Shown piece by piece: positions 12,031-24,986 of a stretch of DNA of 64,000 nt; the first letter of the stretch is position 1, and each line of letters begins with the position of its first letter. This DNA comes from Sisyra terminalis (lineage: Eukaryota; Arthropoda; Insecta; Neuroptera; Sisyridae), in contig OY292277.1 of assembly GCA_958496175.1 (NCBI GenBank), forward strand, positions 24,260,282 through 24,324,281. Direction: 5' to 3'. Under the pieces are notes generated by a model. That model made no database searches and had not been told where the DNA came from. It saw nothing but the letters and a program-made list of their open reading frames with translations. The position numbers were made by a program, and so were the translations under genes.

Positions 12031-14555
12031 TCGTCTACGTGAAACTGAGGGATCAAAAAAAAATCTTCATAGTAGTTTGATTGAAAAGGTTTTTAACAAA
12101 GATTTTTTACGTTTTTTAATTTATACTTATAATTAGCAGTTTAAAAATTGTAGCTATAATTAGCTATATGGGTCCCATATAAATCTATATTTCATCATAT
12201 TATATTTAAATATAGTAATATTAAAGACATTTTTAATAAATTGGATTTCACTATTTTGGCCATTATAAAATATAAATATTTTGTATAAGTGTGATGAATC
12301 TCGCGGACCGGAAAAATGGTCAAGTCGGACTTCATGGAGCCCGTGGACTTACAATTGTGTACTTTTGAACTGCGCAAACGTAGTCGTAGGAAATAAAGGA
12401 CACCTTAAAGCTTTTATGAGCGACCTAAAATGTTAACCTTCTAAGTTCATTTTAACAGTTTTTACAGGGGAAGGAAAAAAGTGAATGTATGATACATAAG
12501 TTAGTACAGATAGTAGGTTTTCGTTTCATGTTAGGTATATTATAAAATTTCTATATTAAAAGTGATTAATCAGTTTCTCACTCGATAGAATTTAGTATTT
12601 TCTTCCTAATGGAACAAAAAAATCATTAAAAAGGGGCTAAGCAGGGTAACACTTTAGACTGGCGAGCTTTGCTACATTTTCTTTTGTTTTTTTTTTTTTT
12701 GACAAAATTTTAAGTATCCAGACCATATACACTATACAGTTCATTTATCTAAGAGCTTGCGTCGTTTTCGAGAGAAAATTTAGAGAAAGCTGATTTTTGA
12801 TATAGCCTCTCTATCGTCTTTTCAGTTCAAAAGTTGCATTTAATTGTATAATTTTCCTTCTTATTTAAAAAAATATGACTATGTTTTTGGAATTTTGACC
12901 GAACTTTAATAACCATTTCAAGATAATATATCTGTTTTAAACGAGGGTAATTTTGAAATATTTTTTTTTTTGTCTATTTTACGTAAAATATAGTATGCTT
13001 GCATCCTACCCAAAACAGGTAAAAAATATCAATTTAAACAATCGTATTGACATTTATAATGACTGTTTCTTTAAAGATCAACTTTTCATTACAAATACGT
13101 TTTTATAAGAATATCTATAAACTTTGAAATTTTTAAAACTTTTTAAAATATTATAATTTCTATCATAAACGTGACACAGACAAAGTCGCGGGCAACAGTT
13201 AGTGTAAATATAAAATTTAACGTCTGTCTGCTCGTTTAAAGCTCGATCAATTGAAACTACTAGTTCTGATTTGAGTCATTTTTAAGATTAGTTATTCCCA
13301 TGGCTTTTAATGCATCCTTATTTTCGATAACAAACCCAAAACGTTAACAATTACAATTTTTTAGCTAAGAACTTTAGAATTTTCGATTCAAATTAGTATG
13401 TCAAAAAGTAGGTCTTTTAAAAAAGCTACCAACTAAATGCTCCACATATTCGTTGAAAATCATCAATTTTCTTACTTTTATTGCAATATTTTACGACCTT
13501 TCATAATCTAGGAACTCACTTTTATATGAATAGAGGCCATATCCGTCAAAACTTTACTGTACAATTTCTTATTGGGCAACATTTAAGAAAACAAAAAATT
13601 AAAAATTCACTCATAATTGGAGAAGTAGGGCATTTTCTATAATTTTTTTATTTGAAAAATGATAAAAATTGAAACCAAAGATAATATTAAAAAGGCATTT
13701 TTTCTGGTTCAACTAAAAATGTTGGCACTATATAGCAAGGTGTAGTCATCTGATTCCTGTCGTTAAGTAGTTAATTGAATATCAATGACGATATCATTCT
13801 TCCCCTTAAGAATTTCCATGAAATTTAAATTCAATATTTGAAATCATTCAAAATTGTAATTTTTCATAAGATATTTGTATAATTCAACAGTAGATACACG
13901 TTTTAAAAGCATTGAGTTGGTATCGATCGCTTTATAGCGAACAAAAAAAGGAAATTCGTTTTAGCTTATCTCTTAATTTTCAGCAAAAGTCTAGTCTCAT
14001 ATTTTGGTATTCTTGAGCAGTTTTTGCATTTACCAAAAAAGACATTATACATGACTATGGCTATCTTTAAAACATGGCATCTACTTTTTAGATCGACTAA
14101 AAAATATCTTGTTCATGGTAATCAAGAAAACTAGATACGGGAAAATTTAAAACTTTTTTTAATAGTAGGATTGTTAACAGAATGGAGGAGAGTAACTTCC
14201 TTATTTGAATTTGGTGTTCCAAACGACAGTTGTTCAAAGGAGGTTGTGAGTAAGCACAATTAAAAGAGTGGGACGTAAAGTATAGTAATTAGGGGGATCA
14301 TCATTACATCTCATATGGGTCTATTTTACAATAATACTTCCCAGAATCCCAGCCTCACCCCTCTGAAAAGCAATCTGCATTCATCTGCTCAGTGACCTGA
14401 TTTAGTTTCTTCTGAGGTTATTTTCTATGAATCTACCAAAAACCGTAAAAATTGTTTATAAGGATCGCCCTTAGAATCGGGACAAAATGAACAAAATTCG
14501 TCAAGTTATAACCAACATAACCTTGATATACTAGAAAAAGTTGTACGAAACTTTA
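12031..14555. other. AT-rich intron DNA
   Basis: No exon is seen. At about 13170-13205 a block reading ACAAAGTCGCGGGCAACAGT followed by TAGT resembles the 3' terminus of Helitron-like elements, which end in CTRR after a small GC hairpin. No matching 5' end was found. Confidence 0.4.
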
Positions 14556-14559
14556 ATAG

Positions 14560-15335
14560 TAGATTTTCGCCTCCCATCGTAGATCTCTCCAACATCCTTT
14601 AGATCCTTTTCAGTCGTTGCTCAATTTCGAGTGTCGTGACTTATACATGACAGAAGCCTTCTCCATGTTTCTCTATCCTCTATAGTTGTCAATACTTCTG
14701 CTACTGACACATTTATGAGGTCTATAATTAGGTCTATGAATCCACCCAAAAGATCTGCCTCTCGTTCTTTCGTCGTCCACATTTCCTTAGATCACAATTC
14801 TTCCCACCTCAGCCTTTCGTATTACATTAGCGAAATATTTATGCACCTCTGGATTATTGGGAGGAGTCTTTCATGATTTCATATATTCAGCTCTTTAGAT
14901 ATGACGATGTTTGTTCTGTGTGCCATCTAGGAGATCATCAACATCCTGTGGTAGTAAATCATTTCAAATCCCTCTTTTGTGACATGATCCGTATCGTGTC
15001 CAAAATTTTGACTCATAGGTTGTGATTGGGAATATTAACGACTTAAAAAGACTCATCATATTCTCGATATTGTGATTTTTCTAGATTTTCACAAGTCGGA
15101 AACTTCCTTTTTTATTGTTTTTGTGCCAATAACAGTATCATTGGTTTCTATGTCGTGGATAAGTTGAAGTGGAATTGGGATGGTCTTAAACCTATTTACA
15201 ATCAACATACAACATTTGGTTCTATTTAGTCGGAGGCCAAATTCCGTATTAGTAGCTCCCACACATTATAGGAGCTCAAGCATTTCTTGTTCCTTTTGTT
15301 CCGGAACTTTCATGTCACTTACATAACATAGGTTG
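14560..15335 (-). pseudogene. LINE reverse transcriptase C-terminal remnant
   Basis: Read on the minus strand with frameshifts and stops, the segment gives F-G-L-R-L-N-R-T-K-C-C-M, the region after the catalytic domain of RTE-like LINEs. It continues with L-I-F-P-I-T-T-Y-E-S-K and Y-Y-H-R-M-L-M-I-S-W-M. These correspond to the usual T-Y-G-C-E-T-W and R-R-M-L-R-I-S-W motifs. It is a dead copy. Confidence 0.7.
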
Positions 15336-16547
15336 GATAATTTAGGGATAATTTTTGATTTTTTAAGATCATAATATAGGTTTTAATTATTCAGTTCATT
15401 TTGCGAACCTTAGGGAATATGTTTGTTTTTTTCGTCTACTTTCGAATTCAACAACTTGCTTTGTGTTTTAGGATGCATATTCGGTGGCTTATTATATTTT
15501 AGAGTAATGAAGTTTCAACTTATGTTGCACATATGCTGCGCAATTGGTCAATTTCCGTCTACTGACCAGGTCATTAGAAGTGAATAAGATAACTAATAAT
15601 GATATCAATAAATTAGATTCTTACATCAATACATCCTCGCAACGAAGAAAATATTTTCCATATAAAGAATTCTTGATTGTATTTAGCATTCACATTTCTT
15701 TGCAGATGATATACGATACCATAATACCATAAGTACGATACCGTTTTCAAGTTTTATATCTAAAGTTTAAATTTAGCTAATTGTCTTTAGATATATTTTT
15801 AGTAACTTTCTTTCATTGTTTTCGTTGAATATAAGTAAAATAAAGTGGATGATAGCACATATCCCAATCTTATTCACCACTTAGTTTTGCTCCATTGGGG
15901 TTAAAATTGATACCGCTTGATCTCAGTATGGATATTAGTAATATCCGAATTTCGATACCAATATCTTCAAAAATAATTTTAACTTATTGATTCCGATTGG
16001 ACCAAAAGTCTTTAGGAATCAGGAAATGATCAAATGGATCAAATGATCAACTTATTGACTTAATAATTACTACTTACCTACTTTCTAAGGAGGTAATAGT
16101 AATTTAAAATTTCCCAACAGAAACATTGTTATTTCGTGTTTCTTAAAAAACCGTAGTTTAAATACGGACATAGTAATATTTTATATCTAACCTAGATGCT
16201 AATAAATAGGTATCATTTGCAATTGGGAACTATTAGTAAATTAAAAGTTTGGAAATACTAATTTAAACAATTTATGGTATTTTATATTATTATGTTAATG
16301 ATGCCATTTTTCACTAAAAATGATATCATTTTTATTCATTGTAAGAATGTACCAAATTGTTTCCTTTTTATTTAAAAATGCATTATAAAATTTTACGACC
16401 AAAGACCTAGAAAATATCTAGGTAAGTATTTTCAGAACACCAAAGTTCCTATTTACCTTTATTAAATTTACAATATAAATGATAAGCGAAACTAAACCAA
16501 ACATTATATAACATATGAATTTGTATTTATAATGAAAATCTAAAACA
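15336..16547. other. AT-rich DNA upstream of the secreted-protein cluster
   Basis: No exon or transposon end is recognised. It should contain whatever distal control the first cluster gene has. Confidence 0.45.
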
Positions 16548-16555
16548 TATAAATA
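16548..16555 (+). promoter_or_regulatory. TATA box of first secreted-protein gene
   Basis: TATAAATA lies 82 bp upstream of the ATG at 16630. Transcription would be expected to start about 30 bp downstream of the box, giving a leader of about 45-50 nt. Confidence 0.65.
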
Positions 16556-16629
16556 TCCTCAACAAATCATTCCAAATTATTCGAACAATTCAACTTCTTG
16601 GGTCTTACTCATTTCGACAAATAAACAAA

Positions 16630-17349
16630 ATGAAGTACTTAATCATCTTTGTAGTGCTCTGTTTCTTCTGCCGGGTAAGTGTTCTTTTTTTTTTGAAGTA
16701 TTAAATTAAATTTTAAATTTCCATATCGTTTTAGAATATCGATGCCCAAAGTGATACCTACAATAAAACTCGTGACAGTACTATAAGACTTGTAAATAGT
16801 ACAATCGATTATTTAGAAGGAATTAAAGTTAAATGGCTAAATTCTCTTGAATATCAAAGAGGTGTTGCTAATCGATACGCAAACGGAAATGAAAGCAAAG
16901 TAGAGAATTATACTGCCTACATCAAAGATTGCGCGACCAGAAACAATATCAACATTTCAGATTCTCTCTTCTATGGAATTGAAACATGTGTCGGAAATTC
17001 ATCTGGCAGAGAAAAAGGAGTAAATCGAACAACTGACGCATCTCAATTTGTAGTTACTTACAGTATAAATAACATTCAAAATTTCATCAATGAATCATTG
17101 TATGTGTGCGAACCAATTCCGGCTGAAGATCCATACTATGAGGTAGTAGCTATTTCTTGTTACAAAGCAGTAACATATTTAACGAAAATTAATAAATCAG
17201 TTGGCGTTAGACAAAGCGAAGCGGTTTATAAAATATCTAGAGCAAAGTTTGTACTGTTCTCAACTTTGCAAAAAGCTTGCTTAAAAATCGCAAATAGTAC
17301 ACTCACCACAGCGCTTAGAGCCTACCAGATATACCCTTCTAAATGCTAA
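16630..17349 (+). CDS. secreted six-cysteine glycoprotein, paralogue 1
   Basis: Two exons, 16630-16674 and 16735-17349, are joined across a 60-nt GT-AG intron (GTAAGT donor, TTTTAG acceptor) in phase 0, giving 219 residues. Residues 1-19 (M-K-Y-L-I-I-F-V-V-L-C-F-F-C-R then N-I-D-A) form a signal peptide with a likely cut before Q20. Six cysteines sit at 81, 100, 140, 157, 197 and 219. Spacings 18, 39 and 21 are identical to the two paralogues downstream; two central loops are five residues longer each. About ten N-x-S/T sequons suggest heavy N-glycosylation. There is no transmembrane segment after the signal. The last residue is cysteine, as in the paralogues. This is the most divergent of the three and the first in the array. 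Function is unknown. A loose resemblance to small secreted insect DUF725/TsetseEP-type proteins is only a guess. Confidence 0.85.
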
Positions 17350-17955
17350 GCGGTTAAATATTAATATTTCCAACGACTTAAAAAAAGATATACGATAATA
17401 CTTAGAATCTTGAAGCTATTTTTTGAAAATCCCAATAAGATAACTCAGTAGGGATATTATAAAGATCATCCAATATAATCCAATTGGAAATCTAAGTCTA
17501 GATTCCAATACTACTTTCATTACTAATCATCTAATTTTTTAAGCAATCGCCTTAATTTAGATAATTTTCTACGTCATTTATATTCTTAACCATGTATACA
17601 TAATTTTAAATCTTTATCTACCTATAGAAACAAGGAGCCTATAGGTATAGGTATAGGTATATGAGCCTATAGGTATCTTTTCTGTTTTTATATCGAGAAA
17701 GTTGTAAGATAAATTTTAAATATTTCTTTTACTCATATTGCACTTATATTTTTAATTTTGAGGATTAATAATATTTGTTGATATTCAAATCTATTAAATC
17801 TGCTGACTCTTAAGGGATCAAGAACCATTTTTCACGATGTTTAAAACTATTTTATACTTAAGTTTATTCATTGTTGTATTTCTATTGTAAGTTTTCACTT
17901 TTTGTATTTTTGTAACTATTTCATTTTTGTATAATATACATATTTGGTACTTTAA
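17350..17955. other. spacer after paralogue 1
   Basis: AT-rich, with a short tandem ATAGGT run near 17636-17680. I see no canonical AATAAA close to the stop codon. Confidence 0.45.
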
Positions 17956-17959
17956 TTTT

Positions 17960-18425
17960 GTTACTAAATCGAAATCTAAAACCCAAAATCCAAGTAAATC
18001 CTACTGATAAACGTAAAAAGGGAATCGAGTATCTAATGTTCGGAAGACATAAGTTCTGTACATGGTCAATCTGTCCTTCCATCCCTATGGGTTTGGTGGG
18101 GTAATGTTCCACATCATTCTGTCCTATATGCTTGATTCTTTTTTGTACGATCAAATCATCCTATCGGGAATATTCCTCTGTTATGTTTGCTTTCCACTTT
18201 TCCTTCAATTAGAAGTAGTTCCATTCCTCCAGTACTCTGAGCCATATGACCGAAGCACCGCAAGTATGCCTGATTTATTCTACTTATGAGTTTATCAAGT
18301 ATGTTTCGTTCTTGCAAAATGGATTTATCATTTCGTTTCTCCGTCAATGAGACTATTAATATGCGTTTGTATATACATTTCTATAGTTAGAAGGCTTGAA
18401 TCTTTTGACGTCTTATATAGGTACT
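17960..18425 (-). pseudogene. LINE reverse transcriptase C-terminal remnant
   Basis: The minus strand reads R-N-I-L-D-K-L-I-S-R-I-N-Q-A-Y, then F-G-H-M-A-Q-S-T-G-G-M-E and I-E-G-K-V-E-S-K-H-N-R-G. These are the F-G-H-x-x-R and G-K-V-E-G-K-R-S-R-G motifs near the C-terminus of RTE-like LINE proteins. Stops and frameshifts follow. It may belong to the same family as the fragment at 14560-15335. Confidence 0.75.
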
Positions 18426-19484
18426 AGTTAATACTTCCAACGATGTCTGGGTAGTATAATATAATAATTTGTCTAAGTTAGTTATTATCGTCCGAATTTA
18501 ACACTAATTGCTGTCGAATAGTTCTTTTTGACCCTTATATGTACATCTTTGACACTACTATTATGACGTATTAGGCGTATTATACTATCATACTGGCCTA
18601 TAGTGTGAACATATGAGTCCTGGTATCTGGGCAAATCTCAGAAACTGGCGTATGAGGATTTTTTCGCCTACTTCGATTCCTGGTTTTGATATAATGTTTT
18701 ACAACCATAGTTGGGAAACCTTTATTGTGTTTTAGAAAAAAAAAGAGTTTTTAATTCCCAATCTGTCCTTGGACAGTAAGAGGACGTTAGAGAGTGAATT
18801 ACTTACTGTGATGCACTTGTACCATCGTTTTCAAAATTTCAGGATGGAGATCTGCTTCAATCTTTGTAGATACTTCCCCACTATTGTCAAGAAAGGAGAA
18901 AATCAAATGGTTGGGATGGTTGCCTAGATTAATTTGGTATTATTGTCTGAACCTGGCAAACTCCTGCCTAACCGGGAACATCTCGAGATCCTTGTGTATG
19001 TATCATCACGGTTTGCAAGTTGGTACTTAAGTCAGTAATTTTATGACCATGATTCCCTGTTGGGTTCTTTTACTGAATATATGGTTTCTGTATGAGAGTC
19101 TCCTGTTGTGATATTTGAGTCAAAACTACGACAATGACAAAAGATTACAAATTACAGAAATATCCTGTATTTTGTATCATTTTTTTAAATATGTAAGTAA
19201 CAACAATGTCTACATTTCAAAGTGATCAGAACTACTAAGATGTTCTGGAACTTTCTAATTGAAAATAGTTGAAAACGCAGTAGTTTGAACTTTTGGAGAA
19301 CTTCGCATGCGTATTTTTCCGAAAATTATTTCTCTGAAGTCTAAAAGTCTGATAAATTCTACATAAATGAGATTAAAATTTTAATCGAATATCAGCTGCA
19401 CATTGTGCAGATTAAGTAATTATTGCCGAGCTTTCAGAAATACTAAAAAATAACATCAGACAAATGACAGAATTAAAATTTTCT
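18426..19484. other. spacer with possible repeat debris
   Basis: Moderately AT-rich, with no exon recognised. Some stretches (18500-19100) have the composition of old transposon DNA, but no motif is clear enough to name. Confidence 0.35.
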
Positions 19485-19830
19485 AATATGATTGCTGTTC
19501 CTGTGCTTTTCTATAGAAGTGAATCGTGGACGACGACAAAAAAGAAGAACGCCGAATACAAGCACGAGAGATAAAATTTTTGAAGAGATAATTTGAAATG
19601 GTCGAAAAACAGAAAAGAAAATAAGATTAAATGGAAAGAACATGCAGAGAGATGGATGCAAAAAAACTGCATAAAAGAACAATATTCTACAAAAGTTACA
19701 AAAGAAGAAGTATTGACGTACCGCAGAAAAGATGGGTAGGTACCATAACAGGTAAAGTATCTAAACCTAGAGTAAAAAAAGAAGAAGTAATTACTGCTAC
19801 TAGTAATGTTCTCAGTGATTCGTAATAAAA
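19485..19830 (+). pseudogene. LINE C-terminal remnant, different subfamily
   Basis: The plus strand reads V-L-F-Y-R-S-E-S-W-T-T-T-K-K-K (compare L-x-Y-G-S-E-T-W-T-L-T-K-K). With frame changes it continues into I-K-W-K-E-H-A-E-R-W and Y-R-R-K-D-G, which resemble the K-W-x-G-H-V-x-R-M and R-G-R-P motifs. Stops break it. Confidence 0.6.
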
Positions 19831-20101
19831 AAAATCAAAATTAAAGTTAAAAAATATTTTTTATGTTATATTATTAAATTATAAAAATTGCCCAACTTAT
19901 TTCAATCTACAATTTTATATTCTTCAAAATATAATAAATGATTTATGAAATATTATTATTCTTTTTGTCCTTCACGTACAAAATAATTAATAAAAACAAT
20001 ATAGAAAAAATCCAATAAATGTCAATTGATAAAGATTAAGTAGGTATACGATTGAAGTACCTATATAAATTTTATTATTTTGTTTTACTGACTTAAAAAA
20101 A

Positions 20102-20110
20102 TATATAAAA
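20102..20110 (+). promoter_or_regulatory. TATA box of second secreted-protein gene
   Basis: TATATAAAA followed by AGCTCC lies 86 bp upstream of the ATG. The TATAAA-AGCT arrangement is shared with paralogue 3. Confidence 0.7.
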
Positions 20111-20187
20111 AGCTCCACGTTGTTTCTGCTTTTGTTTTAAAATTACAATTTTTTGTAACACTTGTAACTCATTTTTTTCTTCTAAAA

Positions 20188-20879
20188 ATGAAATACTTAA
20201 TTGCTGTCGCCCTTTTTTGTTTTTGTCAAGTAAGTTTTGATAATTGTTATTAAAAGTTGCAACTTTACATTTTTGGCTTTCTTACTTAATTTAGGTAATC
20301 AATGCTCAAAGTAGTGCTTACAATGCAAGTCAATCAAATGCGGAACAAGCAGTGGACAACTTGAGAACATCCCTAACATATTTGAAAAATAATTTAACCA
20401 TTAACCTACGCAATACCCACAACAATTGGCAAACTGCTCAAAGAGGAAATGCTTCCGTCGTACAAAACTACCAAAATTATTTACAAAATTGTGCAGCTAA
20501 GAAAAATAAGACAATTCCATCCAGCTTTTATTCTCCAATTAACCTTTGCGTGAATCCTGACGCTGGAAACTTCGTCTCTAATTTTACCGGAAATTTGATT
20601 AACTCGACAATAGATACAAACATTTACATGGCCGATCGACTATTGTCTTTTTGTAGAAAACGCGTTTTTGAAGCAATAGGAATAATTTGCTTCCGTGGTA
20701 TCTCCATTGGATCTCCTGTTTCCAGTGGTGTAGCTACCAGAACAAGTAACTCGGCCTATGTGTTTGGATCTTATGGGCTTAATAGCTTACGAGCAGCGAT
20801 ATTCCCATGCGTGACGAATGCTAATGCAACTCTTACCAGAGAGCTTCAAAGAATCAATATTGATCCATCAAAATGCTAA
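20188..20879 (+). CDS. secreted six-cysteine glycoprotein, paralogue 2
   Basis: The exons are 20188-20229 and 20295-20879, separated by a 65-nt phase-0 GT-AG intron, giving 208 residues. The signal peptide M-K-Y-L-I-A-V-A-L-F-C-F-C-Q is completed across the intron by V-I-N-A, with a cut predicted before Q-S-S-A-Y-N. Cysteines are at 80, 99, 134, 146, 186 and 208, with spacing 18-34-11-39-21, identical to paralogue 3. The N-terminal third up to C80 is asparagine- and glutamine-rich and probably helical. A V-N-P-D-A-G-N-F string follows the second cysteine, and the tail is R-I-N-I-D-P-S-K-C. At least seven N-glycosylation sequons are present. Roughly half of its residues match paralogue 3. The chosen ATG is the only one preceding the signal peptide and sits 86 bp after a TATA box. 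Function unknown; predicted extracellular. Confidence 0.9.
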
Positions 20880-21096
20880 TTATATTTTTAATTATCACAC
20901 AAAATATTATATGGCAGATATTTGTTTTGAGATATACATTAGATCTGAAAATCAAAGTGAGTTTATAGCCTGATGGTATGATACTTTACTCATAAGTAAT
21001 TTAAAATATTTCAGAAATATTCTGAACCATCTTACAATCTACCGAATCACTTGAATTTTCAGATTTTCTTCATTAAAACTTAATTTATAATACAGA

Positions 21097-21102
21097 AATA
21101 AA
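21097..21102 (+). terminator. polyadenylation signal of paralogue 2
   Basis: AATAAA lies 218 nt after the stop codon and is the first canonical hexamer downstream. Cleavage would be expected 10-30 nt further on. Confidence 0.5.
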
Positions 21103-23620
21103 TTTAAATATCTTTAATAGTTTTCTTTATTATCTACATAACTTTTTCAAAGCAAAGCTCTTTATGTAAAGAAGTTAAGTGAGAAAAAGTTTAACACATA
21201 ATAAGGTTTAAGATCGTGTAGAAATAGTACATCTTTATCGCTTATTTTTACTATAGAGTAAGTTAGGAAAGAGGACGGAAACTAGATGACTCTGAGTGGG
21301 AATTAGGCTATTTTTGGTTCTCGGTTACAATTTTGACGCTTGTTTATATTTGTATTTATAATACTTAAACGCCATTAGATCATGTTCAATTGCTATACAC
21401 AACAATTCTGTACAAAATTTAGAAATAATAAGAAGAATAATACGAAATGTTTTACTAATTAAGAAGTGGTTTCCTTACCTAAGAGAATATGAACATTGGA
21501 TCTATATGTACTTACTCCAACTATATGAAGGTGTTAAGGTGTTTCTTCAGTCCACTGTGGATGGCTATTAGTCATATTAGTCCACTACAATTCTTAAGAA
21601 TATATTTTTTAAAGAAATAGGAAATTGGCTTTTAAGATTGAGTCTTATAGACCATTCAAAAGTGATGATACTATGGATTCTAAAATTCAAAAAATATATA
21701 CCTACTGTTTAATATGAAAGATTAAATCATTTGAAATTTATTGGCACAAAAAATGTTGTATTTGAAAAAAATTAACAATAATTTAGTTACAAGAAAAAAA
21801 AAACCTTTGGTAACGATCATTTTTTGAGAGGAACCAGATTGATATTTGGTATAATAGAAGTAGAAGCGGTTAATGTGTAGTTATCACCAAACAAACATTC
21901 TTTGTTGCAAACTATTGGTAAATAGAACCATCAAGTACCATTAACCCTGTTAACCCTGTTGATATAATATAATATAGTCTTCTAAAAATGATACCATAAA
22001 GTTCAATAGACATATCCTATAAGATAACTTTAGGTACCTACTAATTAAGATTTTTTTAATATTTAAAAGGGATACGAAGTAATCGATGGGTTCCGTTTAC
22101 GAGTCTACTGGTTCCTATTATAAAATTTTAAAATCATTGACTTATTATTGGATAACAGTTTTATAAATTGGATAACAAAAAAAATAGTTATTTGGAACAA
22201 ATCCTTTTTCTCAGTAAACAGTAAAATTTATCATAAATTGTCATTTATAGACATTAAACCTTATTGATCCAAAAATGAAAAAAGTTATGAAACAAGCTTA
22301 TATGAAATTTCATTAATAACTTTTACTTATTTTATTTTTAAGTAATATTTGATGAAACATTTTTATGATTTTATTGTATCATAAAAACACTTGGAGTTCT
22401 ACTTTTCTTCTTTTCTATTATTAGTTAAAAACAAAAAATAATAAAATTATAAATCAATTAATAAATTTTTACATTGACATGGTAACAAAATTTAGTTTTA
22501 CTACCTGTAACTTTATATTTGATTTTTTTTGATTTCCTTACAAGATGTGAGGGTTAAATCCAGTGAGGAGTGAGGTACCGCTTTTCTACGCATAAATTAT
22601 ATATCTCGTCAGCGGGACATAAAAAACGATGTTAATTATTAATTTTACTAATTGTCGAGAAAAACATAAGAATTCCAATTTTTTTTATTTAAATAAAATA
22701 TTCTTCATACCCCAAAATTACCTTTTCACGTCTTTAAAAGTGGACTTATAAATTATCTCCCATATCATTGAGTTATTTGAACCAAAACATAAAAACAAGA
22801 GTATCAAAATAAAACTAATGGAATAATAATTAATTAATCAAGCATCAGAAACCAAAAGAAATAAATATAGGAAAAAAATTTGCTTTTTATTTAATTATTG
22901 ACTAACAATTACTAATGATACCATTATTTAGATATATTTAATAACGTAAAAATCAACTATATGTTATCAGTTAGTTTGGGTATAGAAAATCATGGACCTA
23001 AAAAAATCACAAAATTTCTATCTACTTGAACAGTTATTTGATTGAAATTTTCTCAAGTTATAAGAGAAAGTATGGAAAAAAACAATTCAAAAGTACGTTT
23101 AACTAAAAAAGGATAAATATAAGTTGTAAGATCCTCCCTCCTACCTTCTGCCTTCCTAACACTGTCACATTATTGTAAAAATATACGACATGTACTATTT
23201 TGTGTTATAAGCAATGTATAAGTATGTAGATTTAATAAACATTGTTCTGGAAAAAATTACAGATAAAAAACACTGAAAGTTCAGGATTTATTATGGTTCC
23301 TGAGTCCCTTTTTTGTCTAATTGATACCAAATAGCTGGAAAAACTAGTGTACTAGAATTTATTTTTTTGAAAGTTTTCATATATTTGGAACCTAATCTCC
23401 CAATTTTCATACAAAATTGAGTTCACATTGCACAGTTTTGTATTGTGTGTTGTTTTTGGGAAACGGAACTACTGCACAGTTGGAAAGATTACTGTATTAT
23501 AATAATTATAGGCTGGTCGAACAACGTTTGCTGGGTACAACTAGGTACCTAATAGTTTTTTTTTCTGGAACCAAAAGGAGTTATAACTATTTGAAAAATT
23601 AATTACATTTTTCTTGCTAA
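21103..23620. other. AT-rich spacer between paralogues 2 and 3
   Basis: No exon or clear mobile element end is seen before the TTAA site at 23621. Confidence 0.45.
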
Positions 23621-23624
23621 TTAA

Positions 23625-24442
23625 CCTTCATCCGTCCCTCAAATTGACTGTACAGTAGAGTCCCTCGGGTCTTTTTCGACCCAGGTAGAACTTTTGACTC
23701 AAAAAATAAGTAAATTAATTTTACTAGTAACGGAAATGTTGCTTGATTAGGGATAATAAAGCGCGATTTATGCGGTAATTATTTATTTATTACATTTATT
23801 ACAAACATTTACAGAATGTGCCTTACAAATAAATTTGTTACAATGTTTACATTCTAATCAATGCTTATTTTCTGATTTGGGGTAAATGTGACATCTACCT
23901 CTTTTTTGACCACGTATACCTATTGTTGGTATTTCTAAAGATGATGTAGTTGTCCGTTTTTGTTCTAATATAAGTTGTGTTATTATAATTATTATAAATA
24001 AAAATCAGTGCAAATAAGCAGTAATGAAACGTGTAACACAAATATTATAGATGCACACTTGTTTGCGTCTTTGAATCGAATGTAGAAAACTTTACATTTA
24101 GATTTTATTGAAAAAATGATATGAATATATTTGAGGATATTATAATTCCTTCAAAAGAGGACTTCTTAGAAAGTAAGTAGCTATAATAATCTGTTTGCGA
24201 CGGAATCTCAATAATTTGTCCTAAAATAGACTTGAGTCATTTTTGACTCAAGGGACTTGCTGAGTGTTACTTATTTTACGAGAGATAATCCAGGTAACAT
24301 ATTTTTTTCTTTTCCAAAATTAATTTAATATTTTAACAAAATTAAAGTCATGAAATTACAAACATATAGTATTCATATTTTAAGATATATTTGCAAAACA
24401 AAATCGCTTTGGGTCGAAAAAGACCCGAGGGACGGATGAAGA
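23625..24442 (-). mobile_element. piggyBac-like element with transposase C-terminus
   Basis: The element is flanked on both sides by TTAA (23621-23624 and 24443-24446), the piggyBac target. The ends are inverted copies: CCTTCATCCGTCCCTC on the left mirrors GAGGGACGGATGAAGA on the right, and an inner block GGGTCTTTTTCGACCCA is repeated inverted near each end. On the minus strand around 23785-23960 a frame reads G-R-C-H-I-Y-P-K-S-E-N-K-H, then C-K-H-C-N-K-F-I-C-K-A-H and V-C-N-K-C. That is the cysteine-rich zinc-ribbon at the C-terminus of piggyBac transposases. The catalytic part is deleted. Confidence 0.82.
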
Positions 24443-24916
24443 TTAAAGACTAATAGGAACTTTAATAGAACGCGTTTAATAGAACTTTCCTTACCAAACT
24501 ACGAGGTAGTTTTAATTCAATTCTTCTGATAGTTCCAATTGTGAAAACTAAAACTTTCCATATGACAGGAAATCATATACTAGATACTACTAACAGGAGC
24601 AGAGAAGTGGAGGACATAGTACATGTCTAAGTAACAACATTATTAGTATTTTTTGGTTGTAATTTTAGTATTGTGATAGTATTTTTCTTTATACTCATCC
24701 GAAATATTTTGTGAGGTAATCTTTTTTTATAGTAAAATTAGATATAAGAAAAGAAAAATTCAAATACTAAAGCCATAATATATTTGTCCTTCAATTGGGA
24801 AATCAGTCACCTACATATACATATAATAAATAAAATAAAATCTAAAATAAAAATAGTTCAATAAAATGAAGAGTAATATATTTTATAACATTATTTTTTC
24901 GTATTAAAAAAAAGAA

Positions 24917-24923
24917 TATAAAG
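24917..24923 (+). promoter_or_regulatory. TATA box of third secreted-protein gene
   Basis: TATAAAG lies 70 bp upstream of the ATG and runs into GCTGAGCCACTG, resembling the TATAAAAAGCTCCACG context of paralogue 2. Confidence 0.7.
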
Positions 24924-24986
24924 CTGAGCCACTGTTTTCTTTACAAAGAAGTTAGAATTTTTGATGCTTAAAAATAACTTTTCAAA

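Noticed and set aside
23417..23602. 61-codon plus-strand frame with a possible signal-like start as a fourth secreted gene
   Set aside because: No cysteine pattern or shared motifs with the three paralogues, and no TATA box or intron at the conserved place.
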